Shown: positions 45,211-54,024, counted from the first letter of the stretch. The stretch: 54,941 nt of DNA from Propionibacterium australiense (GCF_003666605.1 NZ_RCIV01000015.1:1-54941); one strand, 5' to 3'. The notes: generated by a model from the letters alone, not told the origin. A program made the numbers and translations.

Positions 45211-45346
45211 GTCGGTGCCTCCCGCACCCGGTCGCGGGTGCTCGGTCGTGTCGTGAGGATGGGACGGGTCTGCGGAGCCCTGGCGTGCTGCCGCGGCCGC
45301 CGGTGCACGAGGACGCGGCGGTCGCAGCGGCGAACCCCGGGGCGCG

Positions 45347-45559
45347 TCAGGCGGTGGCGACCTGGTAGTCACCGGCCTCGCTGACGGCCTCGGTGATCGT
45401 GGCGAAGTCGATCGGGGTGTCGCTGGTGACGACCATGGAGCCGTCGTCCAGGGTGACCTTGACGTCGGTGACGCCATCGATGGCCGAGACCTCCTCTGTG
45501 ACGTGGTTGACGCAGTGCTCGCAGGTCATGCCGGTGACGGTGTAGTGGGCGGTGGTCAT
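45347..45559 (-). CDS. copZ: Copper chaperone CopZ-like HMA protein
   Basis: A 70-aa single heavy-metal-associated domain. The metal site is GMTCEHCVNHV (Cys13 and Cys16) in the beta-alpha-beta-beta-alpha-beta fold. It would hand Cu(I) to CopA. It lies between csoR and copA, 78 bp after csoR. Confidence 0.93.
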   Translation of the reverse strand: MTTAHYTVTGMTCEHCVNHVTEEVSAIDGVTDVKVTLDDGSMVVTSDTPIDFATITEAVSEAGDYQVATA

Positions 45560-45637
45560 GGTGTGCCTTTCTTTGAGTGGTGTGTGGTCATCTGACCCCG
45601 TGGTCCGGCCACTGACGTACCAGTGGGTGCCGGGCCG

Positions 45638-45994
45638 TCAGGAACGGACGAGCCGGGCGATGGCGTCGTGCGCCTCGGCCAGCTTGACCTCGGCCTCGTC
45701 GCCGCCGGCCCGCGCCGCACGGACGACGCAGGTGCTCATGTGCTCGTCGAGCAGCCCCAGGGCGACTGACTGGAGGGCCTTCGTGGTGGCCGAGATCTGG
45801 GTGAGGATGTCGATGCAGTACTTCTCGTCCTCGATCATCCTCTGCAGGCCCCGCACCTGACCCTCGATACGGCGCAACCGCTTGAGGTAGTTGTCCTTGG
45901 CGGCCAGGTACCCGTAGTGGTGTTCGCACTGCGGGTCCTGGCAGCAGTCGGACGTGGCGCGGGCGTCCTCACTGGCGGTCCTCAGCTCACTCAT
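45638..45994 (-). CDS. csoR: Copper-sensing repressor CsoR
   Basis: A 118-aa repressor of the CsoR/RcnR family. YLKRLRRIEGQVRGLQRMIEDEKYCIDIL carries the first Cu ligand Cys, and the second helix has HMSTCVV with His and Cys. An extra N-terminal CCQDPQCEHHYGY stretch adds more potential ligands. The start is MSELRTASEDA; TACTGT lies 7 nt upstream of the ATG, so translation is probably leaderless. It heads the csoR-copZ-copA operon and binds the palindromes in its own promoter. Confidence 0.94.
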   Translation of the reverse strand: MSELRTASEDARATSDCCQDPQCEHHYGYLAAKDNYLKRLRRIEGQVRGLQRMIEDEKYCIDILTQISATTKALQSVALGLLDEHMSTCVVRAARAGGDEAEVKLAEAHDAIARLVRS

Positions 45995-46001
45995 AGCCAG
46001 A

Positions 46002-46047
46002 ACAGTAATACCCCTGTGGGGTATTTTCAAATACCCCACAGGGGTAT
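46002..46047 (-). promoter_or_regulatory. csoR promoter with two CsoR operators
   Basis: On the minus strand the order is: operator 1 (46047-46031, 17-bp palindrome ATACCCCTGTGGGGTAT), -35 TTGAAA (46030-46025), operator 2 (46024-46008, ATACCCCACAGGGGTAT, the reverse complement of operator 1), -10 TACTGT (46007-46002), 7 nt, ATG. Operator 2 is exactly the 17-bp spacer between -35 and -10, so bound CsoR would block RNA polymerase directly. Copper would release it. Confidence 0.85.
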
Positions 46048-46655
46048 CCAGGAAGGGACGGGGCGATCCCATCGCACGTACTCAAATCGTCAATCATCAA
46101 TCATTCATTCCCCCTAGTGGGCGAGCATGAAAACCCTTAGGGGTCATCCGACCGGAGTGCCCGTCCGACGGTGCATCATTATCCACAGCGTGCCACCTGG
46201 GTCGTGGATAACACCGGTGTGCAGTGGGGGCATACCGCATGCGTCCATGAATCACACATCAGGGCCAGCCAGCCCCATGCTCACAGAATTGCTCACAGCG
46301 AACCCTTATCTTTGCTTGTCAAGTTGGTTTTCTGAGCGGAGAACCTGTGAGCGCACAGGTCTGTGCACAAGTCGTCCACGCGACACGCCACGGAGTTCCA
46401 CACGTATCCGAACATTGTCCACAACCCCTGTGGATAACTCTGCTTCCCTTGGTTCCCCCAACGTTGAACGCGCCGTGCCCGCGGCGCTAGCGTGAGGGGC
46501 CGCGAGCTGATCGCCGGGCTGCCGGAACCGATGGTTCCCCCGCCTGCCGCCAGCACGACGGAGACGACTTGCGTGTCAGTGGTCGCCGCTAGCGTGCTGA
46601 GTGCCACCGGAGGAGCCCCCGGCGGGGTGCACGGAACAGATGGGAGGCAAGGGCG
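46048..46655 (+). promoter_or_regulatory. dnaB upstream region with DnaA-box-like sites and promoter
   Basis: No gene is evident. DnaA-box-like 9-mers: TTATCCACA (46179-46187), CGTGGATAA (46203-46211, minus strand, one mismatch), TTGTCCACA (46415-46423, the actinobacterial form) and TGTGGATAA (46429-46437, minus strand). A CCTGTG-AGCG-CACAGG dyad is at 46344-46359. A promoter with TTGAAC (46464-46469), an 18-bp spacer and TAGCGT (46488-46493) points to dnaB, and a second TAGCGT lies at 46590-46595. ACCCTTAGGGGT at 46133-46144 resembles a weak copper operator. Confidence 0.55.
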
Positions 46656-48014
46656 ATGACCATCACGTCCATCATGAGCGAGGAGCCCCCGGTCGAGGCC
46701 CTTGACCGTGTCCCCCCACAGGACGTCGAAGCCGAGAAATCGGTGCTGGGCGCCATGCTGCTGTCCAAGGACGCCATCGCCGACGTCACCGAGGAATTGC
46801 GCGCCGACGACTTCTACCGCCCCAACCACGAGGCGATCTTCAACGCCATCATCGAGCTCTACGGCCACGGCGAGCCGGCCGACGCCGTGACGGTCGCGGC
46901 CCAGCTGGAGAAGACGGGCGAGCTCGAGCGGGTGGGTGGCCGGGTCTACCTCATCGACCTCATGCAGTCGGTCTCGATCGCCGCGAATGCCGGTCATTAC
47001 GCACAGATCGTCCACGACAAGGCGACACTGCGCCGTCTGGTCGAGGCCAGCATGAAGATCTCCCAGCTCGGCTACCAGGGCGCGGGCGACGTGCCCGACA
47101 TCGTCGACGCCGCCCAGCAGGCGATCTACGAGGTCTCGGACATCAACACGTCCGACGACTACCAGTCGCTGAAGGACCTGCTTGAGCCGACGATCGACGA
47201 GATGGAGGCCATCCAGTCGCACGACGACGCCATGTCGGGGGTGCCCACGGGATTCGCCGAGCTCGACGAGCTCACCAATGGCCTGCACGCGGGCCAGATG
47301 GTCATCGTCGCGGCCAGGCCGGCGGTCGGCAAGTCCACGCTCGCGCTCGACCTGGCGCGCTCGGCCGCGGTGAAGAACGGCCTGACCACGGTCTACTTCA
47401 GCCTCGAGATGGGCAAGACCGAGCTGGTCATGCGCCTGCTGTCGGCCGAGGCGGGCGTGCCGCTCAACCACATCCGCAACGGCAAGATGAGCGAGGACGA
47501 CTGGCAGCAGATCGTCCGCAAGACGGGGCATGTGCAGGAGGCGCCCCTGTTCATCGACGACTCGCCGAACCTGACGATGATGGAGATCCGCTCCAAGGCG
47601 CGGCGTCTGCGCCAGCGCAACGACCTGCGCCTGGTGATCATCGACTACCTCCAGCTGATGAGCTCGGGACGCAAGGTCGAGAGCCGTCAGCTCGAGGTCT
47701 CCGAGTTCAGCCGCCAGATCAAGCTGCTCGCCAAGGAACTCCAGATCCCCGTGATCGCGCTCTGCCAGCTCAACCGCGGGCCCGAGCAGCGCAACGACAA
47801 GAGGCCTATGCTGTCCGATCTGCGCGAGTCGGGCTCGCTGGAGCAGGACGCCGACGTCGTCATCCTCCTGCACCGCGAGGACGCCTACGACCGCGACAGC
47901 CCCCGGGCAGGTGAGGCCGATTTCATCGTCGCCAAGCACCGTAACGGTCCGACGGCCACGGTCACCACGGCCTTCCAGGGCCACTACTCGCGGTTCGTCG
48001 ACATGCAGCGGTGA
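46656..48014 (+). CDS. dnaB: Replicative DNA helicase DnaB
   Basis: A 452-aa DnaB. The N-terminal helical domain (PPQDVEAEKSVLGAMLLSKDAI) binds primase, and the RecA-like helicase part has Walker A ARPAVGKSTLALDLA near residue 222, Walker B LRLVIIDYLQLM near 326, and the SLEQDADVVILLHRE and HRNGPTATV motifs. The helicase unwinds DNA at the fork as a hexamer. GGGAGGC precedes ATG 46656. No intein interrupts it, unlike several actinobacterial dnaB genes. DnaA-box-like sites lie upstream. It overlaps the following remnant by 4 nt (GTGA). Confidence 0.97.
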   Translation: MTITSIMSEEPPVEALDRVPPQDVEAEKSVLGAMLLSKDAIADVTEELRADDFYRPNHEAIFNAIIELYGHGEPADAVTVAAQLEKTGELERVGGRVYLIDLMQSVSIAANAGHYAQIVHDKATLRRLVEASMKISQLGYQGAGDVPDIVDAAQQAIYEVSDINTSDDYQSLKDLLEPTIDEMEAIQSHDDAMSGVPTGFAELDELTNGLHAGQMVIVAARPAVGKSTLALDLARSAAVKNGLTTVYFSLEMGKTELVMRLLSAEAGVPLNHIRNGKMSEDDWQQIVRKTGHVQEAPLFIDDSPNLTMMEIRSKARRLRQRNDLRLVIIDYLQLMSSGRKVESRQLEVSEFSRQIKLLAKELQIPVIALCQLNRGPEQRNDKRPMLSDLRESGSLEQDADVVILLHREDAYDRDSPRAGEADFIVAKHRNGPTATVTTAFQGHYSRFVDMQR

Positions 48015-48298
48015 GCGCACCACCGCAGCACGTCCTCACCTACGGCTCGACCGGCACCGCCCTGCACGGCAAGGAGCTGCTCCTCGCCGTGTCGCCCGGC
48101 GCCCTCGGCACCAACTACACGCGCGAGGGCGGTTTCCGGTACCAGGTCACCGACCTGCTGCGCCCCTTCCAGGCCACCAGCAATCTGATCGGAACGCGGT
48201 TCGTCATGTCATTCGTCACCGCAGGGGCCATGACGATCAGCGAGGCCGATCTCGCCGCCCGCGCCCGCGAGTACGCCGACGACCGGCTCGACGAGTGA
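48011..48298 (+). pseudogene. C-terminal remnant of a flavodoxin-like NAD(P)H oxidoreductase
   Basis: A 95-aa frame starting with a GTG that overlaps the dnaB stop. VLTYGSTGTALHGKELLLAVSPG and VTDLLRPFQATSNLIG match the C-terminal half of the KefF/YwrO/MdaB quinone reductase family. Intact members have about 175-195 residues with an N-terminal flavin-binding half, absent here, and read VLTYGWAYGSTG at the junction, so four residues are also lost. It could still be translated from the dnaB message but should not bind flavin. Confidence 0.7.
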
Positions 48299-48333
48299 GC
48301 ATCCGGCCGATCGCCGCACCTCCCGTCTGCGTC

Positions 48334-48714
48334 TCAGAGCAGGGGCAGACCGGCGAGGATCGTCTGGAGCCGGAGGACGCTGCGCGGGATGAACTCGGCG
48401 ACGGTCAGGCCGACGACGTCGGCGGCGCCGGACAGGTCGTCGATGACCCGGCGCACCTGGGTGCCGGTCAGCCCGCCGGGCGCCTTCCCGAGACGGAGGA
48501 CGACCTCGTCGGAGTCGACGGGGACGACCCGGGTCGGCCCGGCGTGCTCGGGCAGTACCGCCTGCAACACCCTCGTGCCGACCGAGTACGCCCGGCGGGC
48601 CCGGTCGATCTCGACGCCGGGCAGCAGCTCGGCGACAGTCGCCGCGCCGGCGCCCTGCCACTGCGGCCAGACGAGACGAAGGGTGCTCGCGCTGTTCGGG
48701 GTGCCGATGGTCAT
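48334..48714 (-). pseudogene. Arginase-family gene with internal deletion
   Basis: The 126-aa frame joins an arginase-family N-terminus (LRLVWPQWQGAGAATVAELLPG, GTRVLQAVLPEH) to its C-terminus (LTGTQVRRVIDDLSGAADVVGLTVAEFIP). The middle, which holds the manganese-binding His and Asp motifs, is missing, so the product cannot be a ureohydrolase. The join is in frame. Confidence 0.7.
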
Positions 48715-48781
48715 TCTCGTGCTCCTTGTCCTGTTTCTGCCGGTCGTGCCGGGAATCGTGCCGTCGTGCCAGGCACGGGGC

Positions 48782-49378
48782 TCAGTAGACGTCGCGGACC
48801 GCCCGCCACAGCAGCTCGTGGCCGGCGGGGCCGGGGTGGATGCCGTCGACGAGCAGATCGGCGCGCCCTTCGAGCGCCGGCCACGGGTCGATGAAGCCGT
48901 GGCCGTTGTCCGGCGCCCACTGCGACAGCGCCCGGCGCAGCATGCCCGCCGCACTGAGGGTGACGTCCAGACCCATCCCGGAGCCGTTGGCCTTCTCGTC
49001 GAACCAGCACGGCCCCATGACGACGACTCCCGCCCCGCGTCGTGCGATGGCGTCGGCGGTCAGGTCCATGAGGGTCAGCACGTCGAGCGGGCTGGCCTTG
49101 GCCCCGTCCACGCCGGCCAGGTCGTTGATCCCGGCGGCCAGGAGGACGGCGTCGGGCCGGCGCGACAGGGCCTCGTCCACGGTGTCCTGGGCCAGGGCGT
49201 GCAGCGTCGCGCCGGGCCACGAGAGGTTGAAGACGCGGTTGTTCTGCTCGTCGCGGGCGATGTGGTGCTCGGCCAGCCGGTGGGCCCAGCCGCCGGATGC
49301 GTCCGCCCGCCCGTAGGCGATCGAGTCGCCGACGATCACGATGCACCTGAACCCGCTCAGGACTCCTGTGGCGGCCAT
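48782..49378 (-). CDS. SGNH/GDSL-family hydrolase
   Basis: A 198-aa esterase-type hydrolase. Block I is IVIVGDSIAYG (nucleophile Ser), block II Gly in SWPGATLHAL, block III AAGINDLAG, and block V DGIHPGPAGHEL with the catalytic Asp and His. There is no signal peptide, so it is likely cytoplasmic. The start MAATGVLSG follows AGGGTGAG; the longer frame adds 18 unlikely residues. Substrate unknown. Confidence 0.88.
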   Translation of the reverse strand: MAATGVLSGFRCIVIVGDSIAYGRADASGGWAHRLAEHHIARDEQNNRVFNLSWPGATLHALAQDTVDEALSRRPDAVLLAAGINDLAGVDGAKASPLDVLTLMDLTADAIARRGAGVVVMGPCWFDEKANGSGMGLDVTLSAAGMLRRALSQWAPDNGHGFIDPWPALEGRADLLVDGIHPGPAGHELLWRAVRDVY

Positions 49379-49543
49379 CTCACCCTGCCTTCCGCGGACG
49401 TCTCCCGGCTCATCAGTGCACCCGGGGCACACCCGTGAGACTAACGCCCGGCGGGCCGGACGGGGAAGCTCCCGCGGGGCGACCGGGCAGGCTGAAGGGC
49501 CGCTCCCTGGCCGCGGGGAATCGCGCGGGCCGTACGGCGGCGG

Positions 49544-50266
49544 TCAGCAGGGGCTCAGCACCCCGTCACTCATGCGCAGCACCCGGTCGCACACCGGCAG
49601 CAGTCGTTCGTCGTGGGTCACCATGACCGCGGCCTTGCCCCGCTCGTGGGTCTGCTCGGCGAGCAGCCGGGCCACGGCCGTCGCCCGGCCCGAGTCGAGC
49701 GCGGCCGTCGGCTCGTCGGCCAACACGACCGCCGGGTCGTGGTAGAGGGCCGCCGCGATCGCCACCCTCTGCCGCTCGCCACCGGACAGCTCCTCGGGGT
49801 ACTTGTCCCGGTAGTCGGCGATGCCCAGGGCCTCCAGCAGCCCGAGCCGCCGGGAATCGTCCGAGGCGGCGTGCTCGACCTTGTCGTGCAGGATCAGCTG
49901 GTCGGTGACCCTCAGATAGGGCACCAGTCCGGCGTTCTGCAGGACGAAGCCCATCTCGCGGTGACGCAGCCGCGCCCGCTCCTTCTCGGGCAGGCCGGTG
50001 ATCTCCCGGCCCGCGAGATGGATCCGTCCCGTGCTCGGGGTGCGCAGCCCGCCCATGATGGTCAGCAGGGTCGACTTCCCCGAGCCGGACGGCCCCAGGA
50101 CACCGACGAATTCGCCGGGCCGGATACTCAGGTCGGTCTCGCACAGGGCGTCGATCGTCTCGTCGCCCTGGCGGTACTGCTTGCTCACCCCGGACAGTTC
50201 GAGCACGGGCGTACCGTCCTCGCCGTCTAGGGCCGCGCGCCGTGCCCTGTCCGTCGTGCTGCTCAT
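49544..50266 (-). CDS. ABC exporter ATP-binding protein (MacB/LolD type)
   Basis: A 240-aa ATPase with Walker A GPSGSGKSTLL near residue 58, signature LSGGERQRVAIAAAL near 160 and Walker B VVLADEPTAALD near 180. The short, single-domain form with the Q-loop in GFVLQNAGLVPY is typical of MacB/LolD/FtsE-like exporters. It overlaps the permease gene by 4 nt. The start at MSSTTDRARR is chosen; the longer frame runs through the permease. Confidence 0.92.
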   Translation of the reverse strand: MSSTTDRARRAALDGEDGTPVLELSGVSKQYRQGDETIDALCETDLSIRPGEFVGVLGPSGSGKSTLLTIMGGLRTPSTGRIHLAGREITGLPEKERARLRHREMGFVLQNAGLVPYLRVTDQLILHDKVEHAASDDSRRLGLLEALGIADYRDKYPEELSGGERQRVAIAAALYHDPAVVLADEPTAALDSGRATAVARLLAEQTHERGKAAVMVTHDERLLPVCDRVLRMSDGVLSPC

Positions 50267-51375
50267 GCGATCGCCTCCGCGGGGTCGATACTGGACACGA
50301 AACGAACCGCGATGAGCCCACCGATCACCGAGCAGAGCACGAAGGCCGCCAGGATCGCCGCGTACTGGCCGGGCATGGCGCGGAAGGGAATCTGTTCCGG
50401 CAGGACGAGCGAGGTCGCCATGGTGAGCGCGAAACCGGCCAGGACCCCCGCCAGCGACAGGACGACGGCCTGGACGGCGCCCGATCTCACGAGGTAACTC
50501 GTCGGCACACCGCGGGCCTTCATGACACCGAAGATGGGTTTCTTCTGCAGGTTCAGGACGTACAGGAAGATCGCCAGCACGAGGGCCGCGATGATGATGA
50601 GGGCGGCCACCATGAGGGTGAAGGTGGCGGCCTGCGCGCTGTAGCCGCTCAGCGTGTTGATGAACTCCTGGGTGCTCAGCACCTGCAGGCCCGCCGCATC
50701 GAGGCTCTGCCGAGTCTGCTCGGAGACGATCTGCTCGTCGGAGGCGGCGTGGTGGACGAGCAACGCATTGACCGCGGGGACCGTCGTGCTGGGGGCGTTG
50801 GCGAACAGGGCCTGACGGTCGACGAAGACCATCGGCGCGGTCTGATAGGTGTCGTCGTGGGTGAACCCGACGACCGTCCACCGGTGCTCCGAGCCGACCA
50901 GCTGGAAGACGGTGCCCAGCCCCCAGCCGTCGCGTTTCAGCGAGTCGTCGACGACGACCTCGCCAGCAGTATCGACGACGCCGCGGCCCTCGACGACCTG
51001 GGGTCGGGCGAAGCCGTCGAGGTCGAGGCCGAAGACGTACAGATCGGAGCGCGCATCGTTCGAGGCCGCGCCCGCGACGGGGCGGGCGGTGCCCGCGACG
51101 AGGGCCAGCTCCTCCACGCCCTGGGCGGCCAGCGCACCAGTCCCGGCATCGATCTGGCCCTGACTCAGGAACGAGGCGTTGACCTGCTCGTTGGCGTCCC
51201 GGGTGATGACGACGGCCTCGGTGCTGCGGTGCTCGATCCCGGCGCGGAAGCTGCTGGCCAGGCCGTTCGCCAATCCGTCCAGGAAGAACGTGAGATAGGC
51301 CACGAGGCCGACGACAACGATGGCGAGAGCGAACTTGGATGGCTGATGACGTATTTCGCGTAGTGCGAGGAACAC
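50263..51375 (-). CDS. FtsX/MacB-family ABC permease
   Basis: A 370-aa permease with the MacB topology: one transmembrane segment near the N-terminus (FALAIVVVGLVAYLTFFL), a large external domain (about residues 40-235) and three further segments (about 245-350). It lacks a lipoprotein-type periplasmic adaptor nearby. DevC-like or hemin/peptide efflux roles are possible; the substrate is not indicated. It is divergent from cysE over 155 bp. Confidence 0.85.
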   Translation of the reverse strand: MFLALREIRHQPSKFALAIVVVGLVAYLTFFLDGLANGLASSFRAGIEHRSTEAVVITRDANEQVNASFLSQGQIDAGTGALAAQGVEELALVAGTARPVAGAASNDARSDLYVFGLDLDGFARPQVVEGRGVVDTAGEVVVDDSLKRDGWGLGTVFQLVGSEHRWTVVGFTHDDTYQTAPMVFVDRQALFANAPSTTVPAVNALLVHHAASDEQIVSEQTRQSLDAAGLQVLSTQEFINTLSGYSAQAATFTLMVAALIIIAALVLAIFLYVLNLQKKPIFGVMKARGVPTSYLVRSGAVQAVVLSLAGVLAGFALTMATSLVLPEQIPFRAMPGQYAAILAAFVLCSVIGGLIAVRFVSSIDPAEAIA

Positions 51376-51530
51376 ATGACTCCGAACTCGATGATGACCA
51401 CTGCCGTTCGGGGGCTGGCGTCGAGAATAGCAACCCGGATCGCCGCATCGAAGCGGCTCCGCCCGCCCCGGGCCGACCGCCCGTCTCGCGTGCCGGGCAC
51501 CATGCGGACCCCGCCCATAGGATTGGGCCC

Positions 51531-52322
51531 ATGACTGCCAAGGATCCCCTGTGGGAGCTGATCCGTTCAGAGGCGCGGCGTGACGCCGCCGAGGAACAGT
51601 TGCTCGCGAGCTTCCTGCACGCCTCGATCCTGGATCACGACCGCCTCGAGGACTCGATCAGCTTCATCCTCGCCTCCAAGCTGGGCAGCGAGACGCTGTC
51701 CAGCATGAGCCTGCGCCGGCTCATCGACGACGCCCTCATCGCCGAGCCAGGCATCGGCGTGGCGATCCGCGAGGATCTGCGCGCCGTGCTGCGCCGCGAC
51801 CCGGCCTGCCGCAGCTACTCGACGCCGCTGCTGTTCTTCAAGGGCTTCCACGCGCTGCAGTCCTACCGGGTCGCCCACCACTACTGGGTGGCCGGCCGCA
51901 CGGTGCTGGCGCTGTACCTGCAGAGCCGCATCTCGGAGGTCTTCGCCGTCGACATCCACCCCGGGGCGCGCATCGGCAAGGGCATCATGTTCGACCACGC
52001 GACGAGCGTCGTCATCGGCGAGACGGCGGTGGTCGAGGACGACTTCTCGATGCTCCACGAGGTGACGCTCGGCGGCACCGGGAAGATCGGCGGCGACCGC
52101 CACCCGAAGATCGGGCGCGGCGTGACGATCGGCGCCGGCGCGAAGGTGCTCGGGAACATCCGGGTCGGCGACGGCGCCCAGGTGGGCGCCGGCTCCGTGG
52201 TGCTCAAGGACGTGCCGGCCAATGCGACGGTCGTCGGCGTGCCCGCCAGGGTCACGAACACCCCGGTCGAGGACCCCCCGTCGAACACCGGAAGGACCGG
52301 CGGGCAGGCGGCTGCGGGCTAG
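51531..52322 (+). CDS. cysE: Serine O-acetyltransferase
   Basis: A 263-aa CysE making O-acetylserine from serine and acetyl-CoA, the first step of cysteine synthesis. The helical N-terminal domain ends with RDPACRSYSTPLLFFKGFHALQ. The left-handed beta-helix has hexapeptide repeats (IHPGARIGKGIMFDHATSV, GGDRHPKIGRGVTIG, VGAGSVVLKDVPANATVVG). TAGGAT lies 7 nt before ATG 51531 with no ribosome binding site, so it is probably leaderless. No cysK is adjacent. Confidence 0.95.
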   Translation: MTAKDPLWELIRSEARRDAAEEQLLASFLHASILDHDRLEDSISFILASKLGSETLSSMSLRRLIDDALIAEPGIGVAIREDLRAVLRRDPACRSYSTPLLFFKGFHALQSYRVAHHYWVAGRTVLALYLQSRISEVFAVDIHPGARIGKGIMFDHATSVVIGETAVVEDDFSMLHEVTLGGTGKIGGDRHPKIGRGVTIGAGAKVLGNIRVGDGAQVGAGSVVLKDVPANATVVGVPARVTNTPVEDPPSNTGRTGGQAAAG

Positions 52323-52794
52323 CCAGAGCCAGGGCCGCTGCGTGCCTCCTTGTCAGGAATGGTCTCGGCGTCCCCGGTTCGAGCCGCGCACGGCAGCGGA
52401 CAGAACGCTGGCGATGGCCAGGATGAGCAGGGCGGGCAGCCCCTCGCCACGGAAGGCTCTAGTGCCGCGCTGTCTCCTGACCTGATTCCTTGCCATCGTC
52501 TCCCCTTGTCACACCGGGCGCCATCGATTCTGGCGCAGCTGGCGGGCGCATCCTGGTGCTCCTCCCGCGCCACGCAAGGCTAACGCAATGGGATCGTCAA
52601 TCAGCAAATCCTTCTGACTGCCGCTCGCACCCCGCAGGGCTAACGCAGCGCTGCGGACCGGGCGGGTTGAGCGGGTTGTGGCGCTCGCGGCGCGATCAGG
52701 CGTCCGTGCACGGCACCTGGCTGCTGCCCCGGAGCCGTCGTCTCACCGTGTGGGCCGGGCCTGCCGCGGCACGCTCATCGGTACGCTGAACGCC
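52323..52794. other. Gene-poor stretch with a possible small membrane protein and direct repeats
   Basis: On the minus strand ATG 52496 to stop 52353 encodes 47 residues with one hydrophobic segment (LPALLILAIASVLSAAV) after AAGGGGAG, a fair but unproven small protein. CGCARGGCTAACGCA occurs twice 60 bp apart (52573-52587 and 52633-52647), perhaps regulatory. TACGCT at 52782-52787 lies 7 nt before the next start codon, giving a likely leaderless promoter. Confidence 0.35.
52353..52496 (-). CDS. Possible 47-aa membrane peptide
   Basis: A short frame with Arg-rich start (MARNQVRRQRGTRAFRGEGL), a hydrophobic helix (PALLILAIASVLSAAV) and a basic tail RGSNRGRRDHS. The AAGGGGAG sequence 4-5 nt before the ATG is a strong ribosome binding site for this genome. 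The codon bias is weak in the first part. No family is recognised. Confidence 0.3.
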   Translation of the reverse strand: MARNQVRRQRGTRAFRGEGLPALLILAIASVLSAAVRGSNRGRRDHS

Positions 52795-54024
52795 ATGCGA
52801 ATGATCCGCCCCGAGGACCTCGGCACCGTGACCGCAGGCCTTCCCGACGAACCACGACTTGTCGCCCCCGGTAGCTTCTCCACCCCCCTCGAGCTCCTGA
52901 ACCTCTTCGACACCCGGCTCGAACACTGGTCCCTCTTCTGCGTCAACGCCCCGGCGGGCATCCCCTCGCGCGAGGGCATCACCCACGAGACAATCTTCCT
53001 CGGCCCCGCCATGCGCGCGTCGGGCCGTACCCGTTACTTCCCGATGCGGCTGTCCCTGTCGACGCGACTGTTCCGCACCACCTGCCCGCCCGACGTGGTC
53101 GTCCTGCACACCACGCCCCCGCGCGACGGCAAGGTCTCCATGGGCATCGAGGTGCAGGTGATGTCCGGCGCCATCGAGGCGGCCCGGGCACGCGGCGGCA
53201 TCGTCGTCGCGCAGGTGAACCCGCAGATGCCGTTCGTCCACGGCGACGGCGTCCTCGACGTGGACGACATCGATTACGGCGTCGAGATCGACCACCCGAT
53301 GATCACGATCCCCGAGCCCGTCCCGGACGACGCCTCGCTGCGGCTCGGCGAGCTCATAGCGAACCGCGTCGAGGACGGTTCGAGCATCCAGGCGGGCATC
53401 GGCGCGGTGCCCGACGCGGTACTCGGCTGCCTGCACCAGCGCCGCGGCCTGCGGTTCTGGAGCGAACTGGTCAGCGACGGCGCCATGCTGCTCGACCGCG
53501 CGGGGGCCCTCGATCCCGGCGTCCCGCTCACCGGCACCTTCATGCTGGGCACCCAGGAGTTCTACGACTGGGCCGACGACAACCCGCGGGTTCAGCTGCG
53601 GCGCTGCGAGGTGACGAACGACCCGGCGGTCATCGCAGGCTTCCCCAGGGTCGTCAGCGTCAACACGGCGATGCAGGTCGACCTGTTCGCGCAGACGAAC
53701 GCGACCCGCCGCGGCGATCTCATCTACTCGGGCACCGGCGGCTCGACGGACTTCCTCGTCGGCGCCATGCACTCGGACGGCGGCGAGGCGATCATCGCCC
53801 TGCACAGCTGGCATCCGAAGGCGAACGTGTCGACGGTCGTGCCGAAGATCACCTCGCCGGTCACCTCGCTGCAGATGAGCGCGATCGCCACCGAGAACGG
53901 CATAGCCCAGATCTTCGGCAACGACGAGCACGAGCAGGCCCGGCAGATCATCGAGCAGGCCGCTCACCCGAACGCCCGGGACGAGCTGCGTGAGGCCGGC
54001 CGGGCGATGGGGCTTGTGGTCTGA
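52795..54024 (+). CDS. Acetyl-CoA hydrolase / CoA-transferase family protein
   Basis: A 409-aa protein of the acetyl-CoA hydrolase/4-hydroxybutyrate CoA-transferase family. SIQAGIGAVPDAVLGCL and VSVNTAMQVDLFAQTNATR lie in the middle, and YSGTGGSTDFLVGAMHSDGGEAIIAL near residue 320 is the conserved Gly-rich CoA-binding region. It may make acetate from acetyl-CoA or swap CoA between short acids, which suits a fermentative organism with PFOR; the exact substrate pair is unknown. The start MRMIRPEDLG is preceded by TACGCT at 7 nt, suggesting a leaderless mRNA; ATG 52801 is an alternative. Confidence 0.85.
   Translation: MRMIRPEDLGTVTAGLPDEPRLVAPGSFSTPLELLNLFDTRLEHWSLFCVNAPAGIPSREGITHETIFLGPAMRASGRTRYFPMRLSLSTRLFRTTCPPDVVVLHTTPPRDGKVSMGIEVQVMSGAIEAARARGGIVVAQVNPQMPFVHGDGVLDVDDIDYGVEIDHPMITIPEPVPDDASLRLGELIANRVEDGSSIQAGIGAVPDAVLGCLHQRRGLRFWSELVSDGAMLLDRAGALDPGVPLTGTFMLGTQEFYDWADDNPRVQLRRCEVTNDPAVIAGFPRVVSVNTAMQVDLFAQTNATRRGDLIYSGTGGSTDFLVGAMHSDGGEAIIALHSWHPKANVSTVVPKITSPVTSLQMSAIATENGIAQIFGNDEHEQARQIIEQAAHPNARDELREAGRAMGLVV

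Noticed and set aside
46656-48014. Intein in dnaB
   Set aside because: The protein is 452 aa and the helicase motifs are contiguous.
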